Below, one piece after another: positions 57,835 through 64,000 of a DNA stretch of 64,000 nucleotides. The stretch is from CS4-C045 sp963844115. GTDB lineage: Bacteria; Planctomycetota; Planctomycetia; Pirellulales; UBA7805. The translations under genes and the position numbers were made by a program. Where the stretch lies: contig CAWJNN010000037.1 of NCBI GenBank assembly GCA_963844115.1, positions 1 through 64,000 on the forward strand, in the 5' to 3' direction. The notes under the pieces were generated by a model. That model was not told the DNA's origin, did not search any database, and saw only the letters and a list, made by a program, of their open reading frames with translations. The first letter of the stretch is position 1. Each line of letters begins with the position of its first letter.

Positions 57835-58329
57835 ATGATTTCCACGTACGAGCCGCCCCAGGATGCCGAGGCGCATGAACACTTCATGCGCATGGCCTTG
57901 GACGAGGCCAAACAAGCCCTGGCTGAGGAAGAAGTTCCGGTCGGGGCGGTCATTGTCCGGGGCGGAAACGTCATTGCCTCGGCACACAATCAGCGCGAGC
58001 AACTGAACGATCCCACGGCCCATGCCGAAATGATCGCGATCACGCAGGCCGCCAGTTCGATCTCCAGCTGGCGACTGGAAAACTGCCGGTTGTACGTGAC
58101 CCTGGAACCGTGCCCCATGTGTGCCGGTGCTATCTTACAGGCACGTTTACCGCTCGTGGTTTACGGCACCAGCGATCCGAAGGCCGGCGCGGTCGAATCG
58201 ATGTACCAGATGCTGGACGATGCTCGGCTGAATCATCAAACCCAGGCCGTGCCTGGGATCCTGGCGGAAGCGTGCGGCCAGCTGTTGAGCGACTTCTTTG
58301 CCGCCCAGCGAGCCAAGGGGAAAAAATAA
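57835..58329 (+). CDS. tadA: tRNA-specific adenosine deaminase TadA-like
   Basis: A 164-residue zinc-dependent deaminase: the catalytic HAEMIAI and PCPMCAGAI motifs supply zinc ligands and the general-acid Glu, as in TadA, which converts A34 to inosine in tRNA-Arg. YGTSDPKAGAVESM is also typical. A related role on other bases cannot be ruled out. ATG 57835 is preferred to an upstream TTG. A 12-bp tandem repeat follows its stop. Confidence 0.9.
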   Translation: MISTYEPPQDAEAHEHFMRMALDEAKQALAEEEVPVGAVIVRGGNVIASAHNQREQLNDPTAHAEMIAITQAASSISSWRLENCRLYVTLEPCPMCAGAILQARLPLVVYGTSDPKAGAVESMYQMLDDARLNHQTQAVPGILAEACGQLLSDFFAAQRAKGKK

Positions 58330-58367
58330 GGCTTACATCGCCGCTACCTGGTGCGTGCTCAAGGCCA

Positions 58368-58404
58368 AGAACAGGGCCAGAACAGGGCTTAGAACAGGGC
58401 TTAG
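58368..58404 (+). repeat. Three-copy 12-bp tandem repeat after tadA
   Basis: AGAACAGGGCTT-type units occur three times about 40 bp after the tadA stop codon, the first copy one base shorter. A second small repeat, TCGTTGGCAAAAAC and TCGTTGGCGAAAAC, follows near 58427-58455. Confidence 0.8.
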
Positions 58405-58514
58405 CCGTTTTGGAGCTACCCACGGTTCGTTGGCAAAAACTCGTTGGCGAAAACCGGGGCTAACGCCCAAACGACTGAGCCAGCGAACCCCAAAAATCTA
58501 ACCGTGACGAAGCA

Positions 58515-59483
58515 CTAATCGCCATTGGCAGGCGTCATTTTCGCGCCGATGATCGCCTGGACGTCCGACTGGGCCGTATCCGGGTCCACGAAAAAGAACT
58601 CAACACTTCCGTCTGCGTAGGCGATGTTGAATCCTTCCTGATGAAAGCTGGAGGGTCGCGCGTTGCCGTAGGTCAAGTTGTCCGCCAGGCCGTCCGAGTC
58701 GCAGTCCTCGATAGCCAACATGCCCTCGTTGTAGAACGCCTGGGTTGTCAGGCCACAATCTACCGAGCCAAAATCCGTGCAGACAATTCCCTGATGCGCC
58801 TCCACAGCGCCGGTTGCCAAGACCGCGGTATAACCGGCCAGGTCCACATTTTCGCTGATCAGCATGGTCGCGCGTTTGCCGTCCGTGATGTCATCCAGGG
58901 ACACCGAAATCTTCTGAGCCGCGCTCGCGCGACGGTCGTGAAAAACGGCGTGTACGCGATCATCGGGAGCTCCGCTCGTCGCATCGACGCGACCGGCATT
59001 GACGGCGTAGCTAGTGGGAAGCGTGATCGGAGGACCGGGTGTCCCGCTACACGAACCAAAATCCGCTTCCAAATCGGGCGGGTCACTCGGACAAATCAGA
59101 ATATCGAGGTAGGTCCGCCAGAGGAGACCTCCGCTTCCGTCTGGTGTCTGCTCCAACAGATGTCGTCGTCGCTCCTGCATGTCGAGATACGCGAACAGCG
59201 GCGGTACCCACCCCACAGTCTCTTCTATCGTTGCTCCGGGAGCGCCACCGGTATCCGTAACTTGATAGGTCTCGGCGTAACCGGAAAAACGTTCTTTACG
59301 CAAGGCGTGCTGAATCGCGGCGGTCGCCAACTCTTTCATTTGCTTCTGGCATTTCGCCTGTTCGGCCGCAGCGCGGCCCGACAAGACAGCCGGAAGCAAC
59401 AGGGCGATCAGCATGCTGATAATGCCGATGACAACCAGTAATTCGACGAGGGTGAACGCTCTTCTTCTGTTCGAACCGTACAT
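58515..59483 (-). CDS. DUF1559 prepilin-like protein
   Basis: A 322-residue protein with a type IV prepilin-like N-terminus: basic MYGSNRRR then FTLVELLVVIGIISMLIALL, with Glu at position 5 of the mature helix. The C-terminal half is a DUF1559 domain ending in FNIAYADGSVEFFF, which is very common in planctomycetes. It also carries a calcium-loop-like DCDSDGLADN. Proteins of this family are thought to be pseudopilins or surface proteins. ATG 59483 is chosen because AGGAGG lies 8 bases upstream. It is divergent from another prepilin-like gene. Confidence 0.9.
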   Translation of the reverse strand: MYGSNRRRAFTLVELLVVIGIISMLIALLLPAVLSGRAAAEQAKCQKQMKELATAAIQHALRKERFSGYAETYQVTDTGGAPGATIEETVGWVPPLFAYLDMQERRRHLLEQTPDGSGGLLWRTYLDILICPSDPPDLEADFGSCSGTPGPPITLPTSYAVNAGRVDATSGAPDDRVHAVFHDRRASAAQKISVSLDDITDGKRATMLISENVDLAGYTAVLATGAVEAHQGIVCTDFGSVDCGLTTQAFYNEGMLAIEDCDSDGLADNLTYGNARPSSFHQEGFNIAYADGSVEFFFVDPDTAQSDVQAIIGAKMTPANGD

Positions 59484-59491
59484 CTCGGACA

Positions 59492-59497
59492 CCTCCT
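59492..59497 (-). promoter_or_regulatory. Shine-Dalgarno fixing the DUF1559 start
   Basis: The minus strand reads AGGAGG eight bases before the ATG at 59483. An in-frame GTG at 59492 overlaps this site and cannot use it. Confidence 0.8.
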
Positions 59498-59642
59498 AGA
59501 GCAGGACGGTAAGAGTCGCCTGCTAAACCCCTGCCTCAATCTGCTCCATCCTGAATTGTTGCAGAAAATCCACAAAATTTCCAGGCTTCGATCCCTCCCT
59601 AGGGTCATGCAGGGTCGAGATACCGGTAGATTTGCTAAACCG

Positions 59643-59671
59643 TTGACGTTTTTGGTCTTTTTCCCTAAATT
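59643..59671 (+). promoter_or_regulatory. Candidate sigma-70 promoter of the pseudopilin gene
   Basis: TTGACG (59643-59648) and TAAATT (59666-59671) are separated by exactly 17 bases, about 160 bp before the pseudopilin ATG. Both boxes match the consensus well but not perfectly. Confidence 0.4.
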
Positions 59672-59830
59672 GGTGACTGCGGAAAAGGGGCGGCACTCAT
59701 TGGCTGACAGCGGCATCTTACGGCCGTTTTTCCTCGATGCATCAGATCTTGCACGAGACAGGTTTGCAGGCGACCGTGCACAGCACGCCCCGCAGCTCAA
59801 TCAGCCATTGCCTTCAGAGGTAGGATTCGC

Positions 59831-60825
59831 ATGCGCAACCGACGCAGCTTCACGTTGATTGAACTGTTGGTCACGATCACGATCGTGGTCATTCTGGCGT
59901 CGATGGTGATGTTTGCCCTGCATCAAGCCCAGGTGAGTGCTCGGCAGTCGCGTACGCAGTCCACGATCACGAAATTGCACGCCTTGATTTCCCAGCAATG
60001 GGCAACGTATCGAACGCGGCGAGTTCCCGTGGCCGCCGCCACCGAACTTGAGCCAGAAGACGCTGCCGAACTTAGCTACGAGGCGAAACTGGTATTGATG
60101 CGAATGGAGATGCCGGACCGCTGGAGCGAAGTTGAAGCGGTTTATCGTCCGGTTGGGTCGACCAACCGATCACGCTGACACTGAAGGACACCACTACCGT
60201 CACTTTATCGATCGCCCCGACCACCTCGGCTCGTGGCTACCATCGCTATTTCTTCGATAACGGGTCGATAACCGACGACTATCAAAACGCGGAATGCCTG
60301 TACATGATCGTCACGATGGGATTGCCTGTGGAAGACGAGGCCTCGGCGAATTTCGCGGAGACCGAAATCGGGGATGTGGACGGCGATGGAGCAAAAGAAT
60401 TCCTGGACGCTTGGGGTACGCCGATTGGATTCTTGCGGTGGCCCGTTGGCTTTGTCAACTACGCCGGGAACGCCGAATTCGGACATCTGTCGGATCTACA
60501 GCCAGAACGGTCCACCACTTCGCCTTGTAGGCCAAATGAAGCCGAGCATCACGATCCGTTCGATCCGCGCGGCGTTGACGACTTCGCTTTCTTTGTATTT
60601 CCGTTGGTATATTCGGCAGGCCCGGACAAGCTTTACGACATTTTTCCGGGCGGTGCGAACGACGTGATTGACGACCCGTACAGCGTGTATCGCGCTGCCA
60701 CGGATTGCTCGGATGACTACGTTGGCATGCCGAAAGACCAGGACAATCTGGGGGGTTCGGGCGACGGCGAACTAAGCCACCAGGACAACATTCACAATCA
60801 TCTGCTGGAAGCCAGCGTCGAGTAG
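59831..60825 (+). CDS. Type II/IV pseudopilin-like protein, frameshifted
   Basis: The N-terminus MRNRRSFTLIELLVTITIVV is a prepilin leader and helix with Glu5. The rest is a soluble domain containing a calcium-loop-like DVDGDGAKEFLDAWGTPIGF, common in planctomycete pseudopilins. The frame breaks near 60165: one frame ends at 60178, while PITLTLKDTTTVTLSIAP continues in another to the stop at 60825. Joined length is about 331 residues. It is divergent from the DUF1559 gene with a shared upstream region. The proteins may form a secretion pseudopilus. Confidence 0.8.
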
Positions 60826-60890
60826 CGAATAGCCACCGTTGATCCCGTTCGTCCGGCAGATCGATGCTTTGAGCCTGAGCGTCTCGCGGC

Positions 60891-61472
60891 TCAGTAGTTG
60901 CGCTGACTATACGATCGAGCCCGATTCAAACTGGCACTATTCTCGGGTCGCCGAAGAGGGGCTTGCTGGCGAAGCGTGCCCGCCGTGCCTCCGCCAAACC
61001 GAAGTTGATTATTGAATCGCGAGAAGTCGAGGTGGGTAACCGAGTGACCGGTCGGTCGAATATTCAGCGAGGCACCGGTCAACCTGTTGGATCGTGGCTG
61101 ATAAAAGGGGTTGGTCAAGCGGGTGTCACCGCGCGGCGCCTGCGTACCGCCCGTTGCCCGATCAAGTTCTTCTTGGAGGCGATCGCTGCGCGTGTCGATA
61201 TCTCGCCGAAAGTCGTCGCGTAGCTGTCGCTCCTCACGGACCGTGCGTCGCTGGTCATCCAGGATCCGAAGATCGCGAACGACGTTGCGGTTGTACCGCA
61301 GAAAGTCCTGGCCGTCATTGCGACGTAGAAGATCGACATAAGGACTGACCGAAGGCCGGCTGTAGAAATCCGGTGTATCCACGCCAACTTGTCCGGCAGC
61401 CTGCCTTGGAACCGTCACTCCCAGCAAGGGAGCCACGACACACAAGAGCGAGAGCTGTTTGAGACGAGTCAT
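60891..61472 (-). CDS. Secreted Arg-rich hypothetical protein
   Basis: A 193-residue protein with a signal peptide (LSLLCVVAPLLGVTVPRQAAG) and a charged, helical mature part (RRTVREERQLRDDFRRDID) followed by a Leu/Arg/Gly-rich end. No family recognised. It is convergent with the pseudopilin gene. Confidence 0.65.
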   Translation of the reverse strand: MTRLKQLSLLCVVAPLLGVTVPRQAAGQVGVDTPDFYSRPSVSPYVDLLRRNDGQDFLRYNRNVVRDLRILDDQRRTVREERQLRDDFRRDIDTRSDRLQEELDRATGGTQAPRGDTRLTNPFYQPRSNRLTGASLNIRPTGHSVTHLDFSRFNNQLRFGGGTAGTLRQQAPLRRPENSASLNRARSYSQRNY

Positions 61473-61487
61473 TTTTCTGCCCTTTTT

Positions 61488-61991
61488 CTACCCTGATTTT
61501 GAGAGGCCTGAAGCCATTCTAATCTTATGAATTCTCGCCGGCGCCTGCAAGAAAACTCGCCCCGGTCGACGAATCGCGGCCACGTCGAACAGCGTCCAGC
61601 ATCGATCGAAGCTGGCTTGCGGAAAGGATTTGAGGACGGTCGCCAGGTCGGTGCCACGACGTGCGAGATGCACCAAATCGATCTGCTTGACAGGCCGTGC
61701 CTTGCATCGGAAAGATTTCGCAGCATCCAAAGGGATCATCGTCACAAGGAAGCTCCACGCAATTATTGATTAGTTCCCCCCCTCGAATCGACGAGCGAAC
61801 ATGTCGACGCATTCGTAGTTATCGGCAGAGTTATCGGCAGACTTTTCCCGACCCTTAAAATCGCTATAAATTAACTCCGGATAGCTATCGGTGGCAGCAT
61901 CGACTGCAGCCATCTGGGCTACAGAATCGCCCGCATGAATGGCCGTCCTTTTCCCCGCGTCTGGATGCCGTTTTAACGCTAATTCCGACAT
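61488..61991 (-). pseudogene. Possible broken or degenerate hypothetical gene
   Basis: Two protein-like pieces on the minus strand share the same reading frame but are separated by a stop. The first is MSELALKRHPDAGKRTAIHAG... ending FARRFEGGN; the second contains DAAKSFRCKARPVKQIDLVHLA and ASFDRCWTLFDVAAIRRPGR. Codon composition of the second piece looks coding. A 12-bp tandem repeat (GTTATCGGCAGA, about 61818-61841) lies in the first piece. I cannot tell whether this is a decaying gene, two genes, or a real gene damaged by base errors. Confidence 0.3.
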
Positions 61992-62590
61992 CCGTGATGA
62001 TCGTCACGCGGGTTGAGGGGGGACGGCACCCAGCCACAAATCGTAACTCATGTGAAAACAAACACTTGCGTCTGGAACTAACCTTTCTAACCAGAGGCGC
62101 CTGGCATTTGACATTCGCGCAAAACCGTTTTACATTGAACTATCCGGTAACCTGGGGAACTGATTGGATTTCTGTTCCTTAACAAGACAGGCAATTACTT
62201 GTCGGTTGACCGCGCCGCTGAACGCACAGATTGCGCGACGCGCGCATGGGAACACTGGTTCTCATTGCCGGGTGTCACGGGGTTCCTGTCAATTGAAGAC
62301 AGGACTTGGTGACGAATGGGGGGGCTAACCCGTTCGGGATGGATCCTCAGCAGCCCCAACAACACAAACCGGCAACTCGTGAATTGGAGATTTGGTTGTG
62401 TTGGCGCTAGGCGGTTGCGCTTTGCATTACCATGCGGCTGATTGACCGAGTAGCGTGTAAGTGAATTCATCGAACGCGTATTTGTGCTGCAACGAGGCAC
62501 CTTATGGTGGCGGATCTTATTCGGTTCCCTCCTCAATAATCACGTTCCCACACTCGGTGATTTGGAAATCTGTTTGAATGGAATGCGTCT
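61992..62590. other. Long upstream region of the exosortase gene
   Basis: About 600 bp with no convincing gene; open frames on the minus strand look non-coding. It includes a candidate promoter at 62108-62136. No hairpin or known riboswitch recognised. Confidence 0.45.
62108..62136 (+). promoter_or_regulatory. Candidate sigma-70 promoter upstream of the exosortase
   Basis: A perfect -35 TTGACA (62108-62113) is followed after 17 bases by TACATT (62131-62136), four of six matches to the -10 consensus. It would leave a leader of about 450 bases before the exosortase ATG. Confidence 0.4.
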
Positions 62591-63586
62591 ATGTCGACTG
62601 CAGAAAGCAGTTCTGAATCGAAGAAGTCCCTGACGCTTGGCCCGGACACCCACGGCGCGCTGATCGTGCTGGGCCTGTTGTTTGTGGCAGTGCTGTATTG
62701 CTTTGGCAATGTCTTCGTTGCGTTGTGGACAGATCACTGGAATGATCCGCAGTATTCGCACGGATACCTGGTACCGTTGTTTGCGGCAGTGCTGCTGTGG
62801 ATGCGTTGGGATCCCTCGGCAATCCGTCCATTTTCCGACGTCACTAATCTCGCACGTTGGAGTGGCATCGGTTTGCTATCCCTGGGACTGTCGTTGCGGT
62901 TGACGGCCACGCATTTCGGGACGGAAGTTCCGGACATGTTCGCTCTGATCCCCTGCCTGCTCGGCATCACGTTGATCGCGGGTGGTTGGAGTTTATTCCG
63001 TTGGGCCGGCCCCATCGTCTGCTTTCTGGCGTTCATGTTTCCGCTCCCGTGGACGGTTGCCACATTGATCCTGAACCCGCTACAGAAGCTGGCCACAATG
63101 TGCAGTACCTATCTGTTGCAGGCCATGGGGTATGGTGCGTTTCGCGAGATGAACGTAATCCACATCGCGGGCGTACCCATGGAAGTGATCGACGCCTGCA
63201 GTGGCCTACGGATGTTGACCGTCTTTTTGGCCCTATGTGGTGCAGTGGCCTTGATAATCGAGCGGCCGATGTGGGAACGGATTTTCATCTTCCTCAGCGC
63301 CGCACCGATCGCGCTAGCCACAAACATTTTGCGGATCACGGTGACCGGGATGGCCCACTACCACATCGGTGGACCGTGGATTTCACACCTGTTCCACGAT
63401 CAGGCCGGCCTGTTCATGATGCCGGCCGCGATCGTGCTGCTGTTCCTTGAAATTGCGGTGTTGAACAAGCTGTTCATCGAAGAGGATCCGGCAACGCGTG
63501 CCCGCGCTGTCGAATATGGACGATATCGAGGAGGCCGGGGTCGCGACGAAAACATGGGATACCACGTCGCATCCACGCGACGATAG
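62591..63586 (+). CDS. Exosortase (EpsH-family transpeptidase)
   Basis: Exosortases are multi-pass membrane proteases that cleave C-terminal sorting signals (PEP-CTERM type) and hand proteins to the cell surface. The catalytic triad is visible: Cys in VIDACSGLRMLTVF, Arg in ATNILRITVTGMAHYH, and His in LFHDQAGLFMMPA. About eight hydrophobic helices are predicted, and the 331-residue length is usual. The subtype cannot be assigned from sequence alone. It lies upstream of a Wzz-like gene and near a Wza-like gene and a TPR protein, as in known exosortase/exopolysaccharide loci. No PEP-CTERM target protein was recognised in the window. Confidence 0.92.
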   Translation: MSTAESSSESKKSLTLGPDTHGALIVLGLLFVAVLYCFGNVFVALWTDHWNDPQYSHGYLVPLFAAVLLWMRWDPSAIRPFSDVTNLARWSGIGLLSLGLSLRLTATHFGTEVPDMFALIPCLLGITLIAGGWSLFRWAGPIVCFLAFMFPLPWTVATLILNPLQKLATMCSTYLLQAMGYGAFREMNVIHIAGVPMEVIDACSGLRMLTVFLALCGAVALIIERPMWERIFIFLSAAPIALATNILRITVTGMAHYHIGGPWISHLFHDQAGLFMMPAAIVLLFLEIAVLNKLFIEEDPATRARAVEYGRYRGGRGRDENMGYHVASTRR

Positions 63587-63728
63587 TAACGAATAACGGG
63601 ATCGTGGCGGATATCCGACAACAAACAACAGATACCAATTGCCAGTTTCAGAGGTAGTGTTTTGTAAACAATTGCGCTCCCTTGCGTGTTGAGAAATCAA
63701 CTGCGCAAGTTAGACCGACTGAATTGCC

Positions 63729-64000
63729 GTGCCCACATCAGACGAAAACATTCCGGAAGCTCCTCCGACTGCCTCGGCAGCCGGAACAGCTCCGCCCCCA
63801 ATATTGGACTCGTCGCGCCACAACCTGGTGCCCGGCAGCGTCCTGCTGCCTGAGTTACAGGATGGCACGGCAACGGGTCGCGCCAGCCGCCCGGCAATTC
63901 TCTACGCCGCGCCGAAGCCGATTGATCTGATCAGGGCGTTACAACGCCGCTGGTTGCTCGCCACGTGCCTCGCCGTCGTGCTGGCAATTCCCGCCGCGGT
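63729..64000 (+). CDS. Chain-length determinant / tyrosine autokinase-like protein, partial
   Basis: The frame is open from a GTG at 63729 to the window edge, about 90 codons. It begins with a Pro/Ser-rich N-terminus (PEAPPTASAAGTAPPPILD), then LIRALQRRWLLATCLAVVLAIP, which resembles the first membrane helix of Wzz/GumC-type polysaccharide copolymerases and tyrosine autokinases. The rest lies outside the window. Such proteins set chain length and drive export with Wza, matching the neighbouring exosortase and Wza-like genes. Confidence 0.65.
   Translation, partial: MPTSDENIPEAPPTASAAGTAPPPILDSSRHNLVPGSVLLPELQDGTATGRASRPAILYAAPKPIDLIRALQRRWLLATCLAVVLAIPAA

Noticed and set aside
58641..59441. 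Plus-strand open frame of 266 codons
   Set aside because: It is antisense to the DUF1559 gene, which has prepilin and DUF1559 motifs and a good ribosome-binding site.
1..64000. tRNA, rRNA, transposase or phage integrase genes
   Set aside because: I read through for typical tRNA arm sequences and transposase/integrase motifs and saw none that held up; this is not a computed search.

Overview
The window looks like a chromosomal segment of a Planctomycetota bacterium, most likely of the Pirellulales type. Markers are a DUF1559 prepilin-like protein, a DUF1549/DUF1553 cytochrome-like protein, DUF6165, a tail-anchored protein with an N-terminal helical module of the kind seen on planctomycete kinases, two large signal peptidases I, and an exosortase beside polysaccharide-export genes. 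Base composition is moderately GC-rich and most genes are housekeeping or envelope genes. No phage, integrase, transposase, rRNA, tRNA or CRISPR array was recognised.

Layout. 1-3.5 kb: small Cys-rich lipoprotein, GT2 and membrane GT-C glycosyltransferases. 3.9-10.4 kb (minus): acidic protein, lptB, two tandem signal peptidases I, Eis-like acetyltransferase. 10.7-13.2 kb: BshC-like protein coupled to a GT2. 13.2-13.9 kb: repeat island. 13.9-19.4 kb (minus): possible operon fabI - nudix - cupin - zinc-ribbon membrane protein - TPR lipoprotein - asparagine-synthase-like. 19.6-26.6 kb: fructose-bisphosphate aldolase, a tail-anchored protein, then kdsD-kdsC-(LptC/OstA-like)-DUF6165, a Kdo/LPS export unit. 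26.7-31.8 kb (minus): lipoprotein, DUF1549/1553 protein, esterase. 32-41 kb: GT4, asnB, glgC, LOG-like protein, cysteine desulfurase, small proteins. 41-46 kb: lpxA, cysNC/cysD, rsmG, VOC protein. 46-51 kb: sdhCAB. 51-64 kb: a giant TPR protein, Wza-like lipoprotein, secreted Pro-rich protein, tadA, two prepilin-like genes, an exosortase and the start of a chain-length-determinant-like protein.

KdsD, KdsC, LpxA, LptB and the OstA-like protein together argue for an LPS-bearing outer membrane. Wza, the exosortase, the TPR protein and the Wzz-like protein argue for an exopolysaccharide/exosortase system.

Two global features stand out. First, about 19 single-base reading-frame breaks fall in otherwise well-conserved genes (lptB, sdhB, cysD, asnB and others), many in short G/C runs. 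Assembly indels are more likely than mass pseudogenisation, so I annotate each such gene as one CDS and state where the break is. Second, short tandem repeats (12-24 bp) recur at gene boundaries: at C-termini, just after stop codons or just before starts. When inside a gene their unit length is always a multiple of three. Palindromic interspersed repeats sit in both clearly convergent gene gaps.
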